Source of the DNA: Pirellulaceae bacterium
GTDB taxonomy: Bacteria > Planctomycetota > Planctomycetia > Pirellulales > Pirellulaceae
Assembly: GCA_018402565.1 (NCBI GenBank)
Contig: JAGYIQ010000010.1
Span: 104,092 to 168,091, forward strand
Reading direction: 5' to 3'
DNA length: 64,000 bases
Shown here: positions 28,686 through 37,145 of the stretch, one piece after another
Numbering within the stretch: position 1 is the first letter of the stretch
Layout: each line of letters begins with the position of its first letter
The notes under the pieces: model-generated
Database searches by the model: none
The model's input: only the letters and a program-made list of their open reading frames with translations
What the model was told of the DNA's origin: nothing
Position numbers and translations under genes: made by a program

Positions 28686-28915
28686 CCGGTAATTTGCCGG
28701 AAGCAACAAATCAGCGGCTCGGGTGTTGGGTGGATAAACCTGTGGAAAATTTTCCACAGGTTTCTGGGAACCAGCGGCTCGGGTGCGGCTTTGGTGCTAG
28801 GTGGATAACCCTGTGGAAAATTTTCCACAGGGCTCGGCGTTGTTCCGTGGGTGCTGAGGGTCATTCCTTCGTTTTGTTGTGGCAAATTTTCCACAACAGA
28901 CCCATCGGCTCACGC
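28686..28915 (-). repeat. Second cluster of AAATTT-core palindromes with CAGCGGCTCGG blocks
   Basis: Four palindromes lie about 55-75 bp apart: CTTCCGGTAATTTGCCGGAAG, ACCTGTGGAAAATTTTCC..., CCCTGTGGAAAATTTTCC..., and TTGTGGCAAATTTTCCACAA. The blocks between them (AATCAGCGGCTCGGGTGTTG, ACCAGCGGCTCGGGTGCGGC) are diverged versions of the 21.06-21.6 kb array. Confidence 0.8.
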
Positions 28916-29321
28916 TGTGGGGGTGTCGGTGTCCGGTTTTGCCGGTGGTGGGCTTGGCTTGGGCGTGGGCTGGGCTCGGGCCGTCTGGGCGCGGACGCGA
29001 ACGCAATTGACGGTATCGCCGCGGAATGATGTGGTAGAACCGTAAAGCACAACGGCCATCCCGATCCATTTCGAAGGTGCTGGGCCGTGAATGTTGGCGA
29101 TGCTCTCGATATTGGTTCTATTGAGAATCAGCGGCCGACAGTGCTGGATTCTCCCTTGGAGCTGCTTGTACCGCATTACGGGCGCGCGAGCTTCTGACGC
29201 CAGACGCGGCGGTGACTTCCTCCTGCTTTATCGACTCGATTTGTACCAGTGCGGGCGTGCCGTCGAGGTCCACCCATCTCAGGAAGTTTGCGGGTAGCAG
29301 GCTTTCGTAGTGATCGACCAT
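28910..29321 (-). pseudogene. Phage protein of the replication region, one frameshift
   Basis: The N-terminal frame starts at ATG 29321 (MVDHYESLLPANFLRW...ALVQIESIKQEEVTA). The C-terminal frame continues MRYKQLQGRIQHCRPLILN, RTNIESIANIHGPAPSKWIG and YGSTTSFRGDTVNCVRVR, with a Pro-rich tail. This LNxTNxxxIAxxxGxxxxxWIG...VxCVRVR pattern is familiar from small phage and plasmid proteins of unknown function encoded near replication genes. A single frameshift near 29170 separates the halves. Confidence 0.5.
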
Positions 29322-29379
29322 GGTTTGGGTTCCGTGTTGTTTTTGGGGTGTTGGGGTGTTGGGTGGCTCAACTTGAACA

Positions 29380-30682
29380 TCAAGTCATCCAGCGACTACC
29401 GGACGTCTCGATGTTGGCGGTTGGGTACTGGGGGGACTTGCCCACGTGGATCATGTTGGGGTCGGTAAATGTCGTTTTCTGACCGTCAAAATCAACGTTG
29501 ATAAATCCGCGGCGGCCGTGGCGGTGTTTATGGCGATGATTAGCCGATAGTCTCCATTTTCTTCGTGAATGAAAATAACCGCATCCGCGTCTTGTTCGAG
29601 ATCCCCGCATTCTTCAGATGGAGAGCATCGGCGGGCCGCCCTTATCGGCTTCGCGGTTCAGTTGCGACAAAATAAAGATCGGTATTCCCAATTCCTTAGC
29701 CAGGGCCTTGAGCGTCCGCGAACATTGGCCGATGTGTAGGCGGCGGGCGTCGTCATTTGATTTTTTTGATCCCGCGATCAGGCCGATGTAATCCAGGACT
29801 AGCCATTGAATATCATTTTTAACTTTTGCCAGTCGGGCACGTGCGACAATCTCGCCCAAGCGAGCGAATGACGGGTCCCAGATGTAGACCCCAAGAGATT
29901 CCAGCTCTTTCGCTGCTGTCTCAATTTGGTCAATTTCTGGTTTCGTTGCTTCACGGTTTCTGATTCGGGTTCCATCGACCTCCGACATTCCGCACAAGAC
30001 GCGGGCGACTAGCTCACGGTGCACCATTTCCAGGCTGATAAACAGGCCCGCCCGTTGCTTCCTCGCGTTGTTCAGTGCGAATTGCATCGCGAGCGAAGAT
30101 TTGCCAATTCCAGGCCGGGCAGCCAGGACAATCGTTTCCCCGCCACGGAACCCCCCGACCTTTCTCATCGAGGGACCATAGCCCAGAGAAGCAGATAGCG
30201 GCCGGTGGTGGGTCCCGCAGCTCCGCTACCAGGGCTCGGGCGGCGTCGCCGATGCTGATAATCCCCGCTTCGGTCTCTAGCCGTTCGTCGGCGCAGATGG
30301 CCTCGATATCATCCAGCACGGTGTCCGTGTTGGCCTCGGCGGTGTGCAGTAGCTCGAGGGCCGCGGTCAGTCGCTCCGCGCAGCGGACACGGCGGGCGGT
30401 ATCGCGTACCGACCGGGCGTAGAATTCGGCATGGGCTGCGATCCCCTCGCCCACCATTCGAGCAATCTCGGCGATGGTCAGGCCCGCGTGCTTGAGCGTG
30501 TCTTTGATGGCGGCGATATCATTCAGCGGAACGCGATTTTCCGCCAACACGTGCAGGGCTCGCCATACCCTGCGATTCACTGGGTCAATGAAATCACGCT
30601 CCCGCACTATCGCCGAGACTACGTCTAGCTGCCGGTGATCGGCGATGATTGCCCCGATCAATTCTCTTTCATGGCTCATCAA
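29380..30682 (-). pseudogene. Replicative DNA helicase, DnaB family (frameshifted)
   Basis: The N-terminal domain starts at 30682 (HERELIGAIIADHRQLDVV, DFIDPVNRRVWRALHVLAE). The RecA-like domain, after a frameshift near 30165, has the Walker A loop ARPGIGKSSLAMQFA, LFISLEM, the Walker B segment WLVLDYIGLI and FILSQLNREADKGGPPML. A further frameshift at about 29620 precedes GDLEQDADAVIFIHEENGD, and another near 29530 precedes GRRGFINVDFDG. Phage DnaB-type helicases unwind the replication fork with a partner loader. At least three indels disrupt it. The first codons overlap the stop of the upstream replication gene (ATGA), implying coupled translation when intact. Confidence 0.8.
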
Positions 30683-31389
30683 AGGGCCTCATACATTTGG
30701 GCGGTTGTGGAATTGGTTTGCTTTTTGGTCGTCGGGCGGTAGTCTGGCTTTAGCCCTTGGTATTGGTTGGCAATGCAGGTCTCGAGCGCGAATTGCAGGT
30801 GGTCAAGGTCATCGAATCGTGGAAGGATCGCACTTGCATCGCGAATCGATTTGATTGGTTTCTTGATTTTGTTTCGCATTTCAGCGAATCGGGCGAGCAA
30901 GTCACGCACAACAGGCGAATCTAGGTGAGGCGGAACCACCCAATTTTCCGGGGCGGAGTCGGGCTTGTCCCTCTCTATAATTCTTCTCTTTCTCTTATCT
31001 AATCTAGGTAACGCTCCGTGCGTTACCTCATCGTTAGCGGCCGCGTTACCTTTCTGTTTGTGTTTCAGGACCCGTTTTGCCGTTAAAGCCCTTGTTTTTG
31101 CGGTTTGGCCGTTGTGGCGGTCGAAGTTTGGTAGCGAAATTTTCCCGCCGTCGTCGATCATCCAGCCGACCGAAATCATTGATTCGCAAAATCCGGTAAC
31201 GCCAACAATACGATCCAACAACGATTTGGTAACGCTGGGAGCGTTACCCGCGGTCGTTTGCGTGTCGAACCACGCCCAAACGCGAATCAACTTCCCCAAG
31301 GCGGCGTCGGGGTCAATCGACAGAGCTTCCGCAATCGCCCAAACTTCGGGCTTGTCCGCCGTCGAAATCTCCAGCTTAATCCATGCCAT
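30679..31389 (-). CDS. Phage replication protein (initiator/loader-like)
   Basis: This intact 236-residue protein has an N-terminal winged-helix-like domain with MAWIKLEISTADKPEVWAIA, GKLIRVWAWFDTQTT, SVTKSLLDRIVGVTGFCESM and ISLPNFDRHNGQTAKTRALT. The pattern is common in small phage replication proteins found upstream of dnaB helicase genes. A basic linker and a helical C-terminus follow (ARFAEMRNKIKKPIKS). It overlaps the helicase start by 4 nt. The role as initiator or helicase loader is inferred from position and family resemblance. Confidence 0.65.
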   Translation of the reverse strand: MAWIKLEISTADKPEVWAIAEALSIDPDAALGKLIRVWAWFDTQTTAGNAPSVTKSLLDRIVGVTGFCESMISVGWMIDDGGKISLPNFDRHNGQTAKTRALTAKRVLKHKQKGNAAANDEVTHGALPRLDKRKRRIIERDKPDSAPENWVVPPHLDSPVVRDLLARFAEMRNKIKKPIKSIRDASAILPRFDDLDHLQFALETCIANQYQGLKPDYRPTTKKQTNSTTAQMYEAL

Positions 31390-31393
31390 TCGA

Positions 31394-31672
31394 TCATCCT
31401 TGTTTTTTTGCTGGGTGGTATCGCCAGGATCGGGCCGATCCCATCGCGTCGCCGAGCATACGATGGGCTACCTCGTAGGCGTCGGGTGTGGCGAGGGCTG
31501 GGTCAGTGGCAGCCCAGCCGACGTAGCGGCGGAGCTGGCGCGAGAGCCGCGAGTAGCCACGCCAGTCGTAGCGATGGAGGTGTTGGGCTCGCGAAATAAT
31601 GCGGGCGATTTCGGGATTTTCCGAGATTTGCGCGGATAGTGATTTGCCACGGGGTGGGCGATGCAGTATCAT
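31394..31672 (-). CDS. Small phage-element protein of unknown function
   Basis: 92 residues, rich in Arg, Tyr and His (AQHLHRYDWRGYSRLSRQLRR). It ends 4 nt before the start of the replication protein gene. No known domain and no strong ribosome site are visible. The frame is intact and tightly packed between neighbours, which favours a real gene. Confidence 0.5.
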   Translation of the reverse strand: MILHRPPRGKSLSAQISENPEIARIISRAQHLHRYDWRGYSRLSRQLRRYVGWAATDPALATPDAYEVAHRMLGDAMGSARSWRYHPAKKQG

Positions 31673-31787
31673 GGGTTATCCAGATTGCTTGGGAGGCGAT
31701 CTCTTTTTGGGGGCGGGTGGCCGATCCACCCCCCCCATCTAGAACCCATTTATTTCGCGCGGCCAAAATCCACCCGGCCGCTATCTA

Positions 31788-32060
31788 TCAGGTCAGCTCG
31801 GCGTCGAGGTCCCGATCCACCGCGGCCAACTGTTTCGCGCGGGTGGGCATCGTCAGGACCTTCGCGCCGTTTAACTGGGCGATGAATCGGTCGCAGGCCT
31901 CAGCAGTCGTGAAACGCTGCCCTCCCACCACAACCGTCTCCAGCCGGACCCCTTTGACACCTTTTGCCGCCCAGCGCCAGACAGTGGCCAGATGCGGGCG
32001 CGTGGGGAAGTACCGCGCGGCCTCGCGCAGGGTTAGGTAGCTCTCATTTTTTGCAATCAT
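31788..32060 (-). CDS. DUF1580-type helix-turn-helix protein (excisionase-like)
   Basis: This 90-residue protein has a MerR/excisionase-like winged helix: YLTLREAARYFPTRPHLATVWRW followed by KGVRLETVVVGGQRFTTAEA and CDRFIAQLN. This is the arrangement of the planctomycete DUF1580 family, often seen beside integrases. ATG at 32060 has a strong GGAGG five bases upstream; the longer in-frame start at 32135 lacks one. It probably acts as a recombination directionality factor or a repressor of the element; neither is proven. Confidence 0.7.
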   Translation of the reverse strand: MIAKNESYLTLREAARYFPTRPHLATVWRWAAKGVKGVRLETVVVGGQRFTTAEACDRFIAQLNGAKVLTMPTRAKQLAAVDRDLDAELT

Positions 32061-32250
32061 CGGAACCTCCAGGTAAGTGACGGGCCAGTCATGGCCAACG
32101 ATGGAGATTATCCGATTCCCCGTTTGGCTATTCAAACGCCAAAATTTGGGAATGCTTACCCATGGTAGAATTGCTGGGGCTGTGCAGTGATTTGCGACGA
32201 TTGCGGGCTATGCTGGGGATTACAAAACCGATCAACAGGCCGGCACGAAC

Positions 32251-33138
32251 CTACTCAGGTAAAACCAGCTCCGTACCGGCCAACCCCCGGCCGCTCTTTA
32301 TCAACTCCTGCAGCGGTTTGGGTAGCCCATCCTTGACCCGATAAATTCGCAAGTCGGGAAGGTACTGATTCACGGGGACGATGTTTTCGCCTTTCAGCTT
32401 GCAATCAATCAGCAGGTCAAACAGGTCCGCGGCGTCAGGCTTCACGCTGTAGGTGATCGTTTTGTACTCAACGGTTGGCGCGTGCGGGTTGCTGCGATCA
32501 ACGATTGGCAACCGTGGGTCACGTGGAGGTGTTTGGGTGTCGTTGTTGGGGTGTTGCGTGGGGCCTTGATCCCCGACTGCTGGGCTGTGGGCTGGAGCGG
32601 TTTCGGTGGTGGCCAGTGCTTGGAACTCCGCCGTCAGATTCTCCACCACGAAATCCGCGTCCCCGCTCGCTTTGACCGTCTCGAGGGTGGCGAACAGGTG
32701 CTTCCAGTCGCTCGGGTCGATCCGCTTGACGGCTTCCAGTGCCACGGCCGTCGGCTTCCCCTCCCCGTCGAACAGCTCCAAGAACCGGGCCGCCAAGTAA
32801 TGATCCCAGCGGGTCTCGGGGCGATCCAATTCGCACCCCAAAACCACCCGCACTATCGGCCCCAGACAAAACCACGTCAGGCCGCGGGCCACGTCCGCCC
32901 AGGTCCGCCCGATAATCGGCCCGAGCCGGTGGATATCCCGATTGCCTTGGGGGACTTCCTCAGCGTCGGCTGCCTCCACGATGGCGGTGTAGATCAGCCA
33001 GAGCCGGATTAGATCGGCGTTGGCGGTGTCGATCCGTCGGGCGTACAGACCCATGTGGACGCTGTGGTCGTCCGCGGATTCGGCGATGCGGCGGAGCTGG
33101 GCAACGGCGGCCCGTGCGGCCAAGAGGGAGGCGGTCAT
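32251..33138 (-). CDS. Element-encoded protein of unknown function
   Basis: This intact 295-residue soluble protein is not recognised. The N-terminal ~190 residues are helical (LLAARAAVAQLRRIAESADD, WADVARGLTWFCLG). A Pro/Asp/Asn-rich linker follows at about 195-220. The C-terminal ~75 residues contain YKTITYSVKPDAADLFDLLI, a beta-alpha segment of unknown type. It lies between the integrase and the HTH gene, in the well-preserved end of the element, with no signal peptide. A similar C-terminal motif may mark other planctomycete mobile-element proteins, but this could not be checked. Confidence 0.6.
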   Translation of the reverse strand: MTASLLAARAAVAQLRRIAESADDHSVHMGLYARRIDTANADLIRLWLIYTAIVEAADAEEVPQGNRDIHRLGPIIGRTWADVARGLTWFCLGPIVRVVLGCELDRPETRWDHYLAARFLELFDGEGKPTAVALEAVKRIDPSDWKHLFATLETVKASGDADFVVENLTAEFQALATTETAPAHSPAVGDQGPTQHPNNDTQTPPRDPRLPIVDRSNPHAPTVEYKTITYSVKPDAADLFDLLIDCKLKGENIVPVNQYLPDLRIYRVKDGLPKPLQELIKSGRGLAGTELVLPE

Positions 33139-33272
33139 TGTGCTGTGTCCTTGCAGGATCGTGTGACCGTCGGCCCGCTCAAGGGGACACTCCCAGAGGG
33201 GCCAACGGTCGCGCGGTAGCTAGCCGCTCACGATGGATCGATTTTACTGACTACTACCAACTTCGGGTAACC

Positions 33273-34481
33273 CTACCCGACGATCTTGGCGACCTCGAGC
33301 GCTTGGTTCAGGTCGCGTTCAGCGTAAATTTCGGTGACCATGGTTTGGGAGTGGCCAAGAATGACGCGGGCTTGCTCCAGTCCAAACTGGGAGCGGATTT
33401 TCGTGGCGGCGGAGTGCCTCAGCCGGTTGGGTGACCAACGGGCGATCCCCGCCAAGTCGCAGGCGCGGTTAATCGAACGGCGGTAGCTGTCATTGGTGAA
33501 CGTGGTTTCGGACGGCGGCTTAGACCGGTGCTTGGCCCGAGAGCTTCCGGGGCGATTCCCTTGGCCGATGGGGGTGACCCGTCGGGCGTGCTTGCGGGCT
33601 TGGGCTTGTTCGACCGATTCCCGCGGCACGAAACAGAACCGCGTCGGGTCCCGATCCAGGAACGGGCGGAGGATGGCTTGGGCCTTGGGACCGATCGGAA
33701 TGACGCGGGGCCGCCCGTGGTGCTCTGTTTTGTGCTTGGGTGGGGTGTAGGTCCAGACCTCGCCCGAGGTGTCCACGTCGGTGGGTCGCATCTGGATAAC
33801 CTCATTCGGCCGCATCCCGGTAAAGAGTTGCACTTGGACCATAGCGGCCACGGTCGTCGTCAGGTGTGGGAGAACGGCTTGGACGTCGTCGTCGGTGACC
33901 GGTAGAACGGGCTTCCCCTCGGGCAGGTCGGTACGACCGGCTTGGAGCCCCGAGACAGACGCCAGGGCGGTAACCAGATCGGCGGGAACCAGCTCTTCGG
34001 ACAGTGCCCACCGGAAAATCCGCTTGATGATGTCGACTTGGTTGTTGACGTAGCGGCGGGTGGCCGTCCGCACTTCCACCCGATCCCCGAAACGCATCTC
34101 ACGGGGTTTGCTCAGGGTCAGCCGGAAGGCCTTGAGCTTGAGAGGTCCGAAGTCGGTGGCCAGGAGATCCCCGTACATATCCCGGAATAGCCGGATGGTC
34201 GGCTTCTGTGAGTCAAAATGGCCGGTGGCTACGCCGTGCTTGCGGTAGTGCTTTCGCGCGTGACGGACGTACCCCAGCAACAGCTCTTTGATGGTGAGAG
34301 CGTCGTCGGTTTGGAGGACCCGACCGCGGGCCGTGTATTCGGCAATCAGGCGGTCGTATTCGCGGATGGAGGTTTTGGAGCCGTGCGGCCCGAGGTAGAA
34401 ATCCTTACCCCCGAGAGTGACGACGGCTTGACCGCTAGCACGGTGCTTTCGGTACTTGGGCAGGTTGTGCGAACTAGGCAT
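33273..34481 (-). CDS. int: Tyrosine recombinase / phage integrase
   Basis: This 402-residue site-specific recombinase would integrate and excise the element at tRNA-Pro. The N-terminal AP2-like and SAM-like arm and core-binding regions (YLGPHGSKTSIREYDRLI, TRRYVNNQVDIIKRIFRWAL) precede the catalytic domain. Catalytic residues are visible: Arg in LFTGMRPNEV, Lys in the PPKHKTEHHG beta-turn, His-x-x-Arg-like NRLRHSAATKI, His in ILGHSQ, and the nucleophile Tyr in TEIYAERD. The start is ATG at 34481; the upstream in-frame ATG at 34505 is less likely. The gene reads away from the tRNA, 118 bp from it. It is the best-preserved gene of the element. Confidence 0.93.
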   Translation of the reverse strand: MPSSHNLPKYRKHRASGQAVVTLGGKDFYLGPHGSKTSIREYDRLIAEYTARGRVLQTDDALTIKELLLGYVRHARKHYRKHGVATGHFDSQKPTIRLFRDMYGDLLATDFGPLKLKAFRLTLSKPREMRFGDRVEVRTATRRYVNNQVDIIKRIFRWALSEELVPADLVTALASVSGLQAGRTDLPEGKPVLPVTDDDVQAVLPHLTTTVAAMVQVQLFTGMRPNEVIQMRPTDVDTSGEVWTYTPPKHKTEHHGRPRVIPIGPKAQAILRPFLDRDPTRFCFVPRESVEQAQARKHARRVTPIGQGNRPGSSRAKHRSKPPSETTFTNDSYRRSINRACDLAGIARWSPNRLRHSAATKIRSQFGLEQARVILGHSQTMVTEIYAERDLNQALEVAKIVG

Positions 34482-34596
34482 AGAACGTCCCTTCAGCGGA
34501 AACAAAAACGGTATGTACCGTTTTTCGCTTCGCCAAAAGGCGCACTGCCGACCGTCGGCAGGTAGCGTAAAGGTCTGATTTTTCGTGACTTACGGC

Positions 34597-34640
34597 AGTC
34601 GGAGTGACACGATTTGAACGTGCGACCTCTACGTCCCGAA
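34597..34640 (-). other. attR half-site within tRNA-Pro
   Basis: This is the 44-bp partner of the half-site at 20149-20192. It covers the tRNA from the anticodon loop to the discriminator base. The crossover probably lies within the perfectly identical run CATGCGACC-like to GTCCCGAA side, but cannot be fixed. Confidence 0.8.
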
Positions 34641-34673
34641 CGTAGCGCTCTAGCCAGGCTGAGCTACACTCCG
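34599..34673 (-). tRNA. tRNA-Pro (anticodon CGG)
   Basis: The cloverleaf folds fully: acceptor CGGAGTG/CACTCCG, D-stem GCTC/GAGC, anticodon stem CTACG/CGTAG around loop TTCGGGA (anticodon CGG), variable loop AGGTC, T-stem GCACG/CGTGT around TTCAAAT, discriminator A. It is 75 nt, with no encoded CCA. It serves as the integration site of the adjacent element. Confidence 0.95.
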
Positions 34674-34814
34674 AATCGCACCCCCCTCCACTCGGGGGAC
34701 CACAGTCATTAGGCTCCATGTTATCGAACTTCCCGGATCTGGGAAGGGGAGTTTTTCGGCAGTTACCCATTTTTCCGCCGTCCCTCGCCGCCGATTACAG
34801 GATAGCCGACGCCC

Positions 34815-36230
34815 ATGAATTCACCCGCCGATAACCCGCCACCCGCCGATGCCAAACCGGCCGCGGCGTCGCCAGTGACCCGCGCTCACGCGGATTTCAG
34901 GGAATGCCAGTTCGATTCGCTGGTCGGGCCAACCCATAACTACGCCGGTCTGGCCTACGGCAACGTCGCTTCGCAGCGCCACCGCGCCCAAACCGCCCAC
35001 CCCCGACTCGCCGCTCGACAAGGACTCGACAAAATGTGGCAGGTCGCTCGCATGGGCATCCCCCAAGCTGTCCTGCCGCCCCTCCCCAGACCTCGATTGG
35101 ATTGGCTCCGCGGCCTCGGCTTCCACGGCTCCGACGCCACCGTGATCGCAGCAGCTCACGCGACGGCCCCCCAATTCCTCGCCGCCGCCTACAGCGCCTC
35201 GGCCATGTGGGCCGCCAACGCCGCCACCGTCAGCCCCTCACTCGATACGGCTGATGCACGAGTCCACCTCACCCCCGCAAATCTGGCCAGCTCCCTGCAT
35301 CGCAGCATCGAAGCCGATCAGGTCGCCGCCAATCTCCGCAGCCTGTTCGCCGCACCCGACTTCCACGTCCACGATCCCCTGCCCTCCGCCGTGCCACTGA
35401 CCGACGAAGGGGCCGCCAACCACACGCGTCTGGCTCCCGATTTCCACTCCCCCGGCCTGGAGGTCTTTGTCTACGGTCGCAACGCCCTCGACGCCAGCCA
35501 ACCCCAGCCGACCAAGTTCCCCGCTCGGCAAACCCTGCAAGCCAGTCAAGCGATCGCGCGGCGACACGGCTTGGACCCCGCCCGCACGTTTTTTGTCCAA
35601 CAAAACCCCGCTGCCATCGATGCCGGTGTCTTCCACAATGATGTCATCAGTGTCGGACACCAAAATTTGCTGCTGGTTCACCAAGACGCCTTTGTCGACC
35701 AACCGCGAGTCCTAGCAGAGTTGCAAGACCGCTTCCAGCAGCTGTACGGACAAACCCTGAACGTACTGCAGATCCCCACCCAGGCCCTGTCGCTACCGGA
35801 CGCCGTCGCCAGCTACCTGTTCAATAGCCAAATCCTCACCACCGCCGCCGGCGACCACGTCCTGCTCTGCCCGCAAGACTGCCAAACCAACCCCGCCGCC
35901 CAAGCGGTCGTCGCCGGACTACTCGCCGGTGACTTCAGCCGCGGCCAACGCCACCTCGCCGCGGCTCATTTTCTCGACCTCCGCCAAAGCATGAACAACG
36001 GCGGCGGTCCCGCCTGCCTCCGCCTCCGCGTGCTCCTCAGCCGACAACAAAGAGCGGCCGTCCGCGGCCGCGTCTGGCTGGACGAATCGCTGTATCACGA
36101 TCTCTGCCAATGGGTCGAACGCACCTACCCCGAATCCCTCACGCCCGCAGTTCTGGCCAACCCACAACTCGCCCTCCAGGCCACCGCCGCCCTCGATGAA
36201 CTCAAGGACATCCTCGCCTGGCCCGCTTAG
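34815..36230 (+). CDS. astB: N-succinylarginine dihydrolase
   Basis: AstB hydrolyses N2-succinylarginine to succinylornithine, ammonia and CO2 in the arginine succinyltransferase pathway. It belongs to the amidinotransferase fold. Diagnostic segments are FDSLVGPTHNYAGLAYGN near residue 34, NAATVSPS, LTDEGAANHTRL (catalytic Glu/His region), QQNPAAIDAGVFHNDVISV, and the C-terminal catalytic cysteine in NNGGGPACLRLRV. At 471 residues it is slightly longer than the usual ~445, because of a Pro/Ala-rich N-terminal ~25 residues. None of astA, C, D or E is adjacent. An isolated astB could act on another guanidino compound, so substrate identity is an inference. Confidence 0.9.
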   Translation: MNSPADNPPPADAKPAAASPVTRAHADFRECQFDSLVGPTHNYAGLAYGNVASQRHRAQTAHPRLAARQGLDKMWQVARMGIPQAVLPPLPRPRLDWLRGLGFHGSDATVIAAAHATAPQFLAAAYSASAMWAANAATVSPSLDTADARVHLTPANLASSLHRSIEADQVAANLRSLFAAPDFHVHDPLPSAVPLTDEGAANHTRLAPDFHSPGLEVFVYGRNALDASQPQPTKFPARQTLQASQAIARRHGLDPARTFFVQQNPAAIDAGVFHNDVISVGHQNLLLVHQDAFVDQPRVLAELQDRFQQLYGQTLNVLQIPTQALSLPDAVASYLFNSQILTTAAGDHVLLCPQDCQTNPAAQAVVAGLLAGDFSRGQRHLAAAHFLDLRQSMNNGGGPACLRLRVLLSRQQRAAVRGRVWLDESLYHDLCQWVERTYPESLTPAVLANPQLALQATAALDELKDILAWPA

Positions 36231-36262
36231 CCAACACTCGCCCCCGCCCACCATTCGGCCTT

Positions 36263-36526
36263 GGGGCTTGTTGATTTTTCCGTAGCGGAATGCGTCAAGG
36301 GCTTGTTGATTTTTCCGTAGCGGAACGCGTCAAGCGTTTCGATTGACTTGAAAACGCCGTGTTTACGCACGATTTCCTTGAATCGGGCGGCAATTTCGCG
36401 TGCAAGTCTGGAAAAATCAACAAGCCCTCAAGCGTTTCGATTGACTTGAAAACGCCGTGTTTACGCACGATTTCCTTGAATCGGGCGGCAATTTCGCGTG
36501 TAAGTCTGGAAAAATCATCCAGCCCC
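36263..36526. repeat. Palindrome-ended dispersed element, copy B (one full, two partial)
   Basis: A left end (36263-36297) is followed by a full copy (36298-36430), then a second core and right end (36430-36526). On the minus strand the full core reads REIAARFKEIVRKHGVFKSI with no stop. It begins about 30 bp after the astB stop. 36527-36635 holds nothing else recognised. Confidence 0.85.
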
Positions 36527-36635
36527 TTGCGCCAGTGGGGCATGACTGACTAGCTACGCAAGAGCCGCCAACGCAAGTAGAATCAAGGAGCGAAACTCGG
36601 GGGGCCGCAGCAAAGCAGGAGGCCTAACCACGCCC

Positions 36636-36989
36636 ATGGAACTCGACGATGAACTGTGCCTCTGCTTTCACGTCACACGGCGGAAGCTAGAAAACTTTAT
36701 CAAACAAAAGCAGCCAATTCGCGCCAGCCAACTCAGCGAGTGCTTCGGGGCGGGTACTGGCTGCGGTTGGTGCCGACCGTTCCTCCACCGAATGTGGCAA
36801 CGCGCCCAGGCGACAATTGAAACGCCAAACGCCGATCGCGTCGTCGAGCACCTCGGCACGGGACCGGATGAGCCACAACCGGCCAACAACCAGCCCACCG
36901 CAGACCTGTTATTGCCTTCCCCCGCAGAATACGCACAGCAACGAGCAGAATACCGAGAGAAACAACGTCGCGAACGCGGCGGTAAATAA
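36636..36989 (+). CDS. BFD-like [2Fe-2S]-binding protein
   Basis: This 117-residue protein has an N-terminal BFD-type [2Fe-2S] domain (residues about 1-60): cysteines in LCLCFHVTRRKLENFI and ECFGAGTGCGWCRPFL form the CxC...CxxxxxCxxC cluster ligands of bacterioferritin-associated ferredoxins and related subunits. The remaining ~55 residues are Pro/Asn- then Glu/Arg-rich and predicted to be disordered (QQRAEYREKQRRERG). BFD-type proteins can mobilise iron from bacterioferritin, but no bacterioferritin gene is adjacent, so the electron partner is unknown. Confidence 0.82.
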   Translation: MELDDELCLCFHVTRRKLENFIKQKQPIRASQLSECFGAGTGCGWCRPFLHRMWQRAQATIETPNADRVVEHLGTGPDEPQPANNQPTADLLLPSPAEYAQQRAEYREKQRRERGGK

Positions 36990-37145
36990 GCCTCCGCCCT
37001 GGCACCCCCCAGAACATCCGAATGTCCGGCCGCAATTCGCAAACACCAGCACAGAAACGCAATTGAACTAATTGCCAATTATTAATTAAAACGATTAATT
37101 GTTCAGCTAGCTAGCCAGCTGCCTACCGGCTTACCCCTGGGCTTA

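Larger units (their letters stand above)
20149..34640. mobile_element. Integrated phage-like element in tRNA-Pro(CGG), largely decayed
   Basis: The boundaries are a 44-bp imperfect direct repeat, one copy forming the 3' half of the intact tRNA-Pro(CGG). A tyrosine integrase lies 118 bp from the tRNA. All recognisable genes are on the minus strand, in the order integrase, two unknowns, HTH (DUF1580), unknown, replication protein, DnaB-like helicase, phage protein, repeat protein, major capsid, structural genes, probable tape-measure protein, tail-end genes, terminator. The integrase side (30.68-34.5 kb) is intact; the structural side (20.3-30.7 kb) is interrupted by many frameshifts. No terminase, portal or lysis gene could be recognised. 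At 14.5 kb it is short for an active tailed prophage, so it is most likely a defective remnant. Confidence 0.85.
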
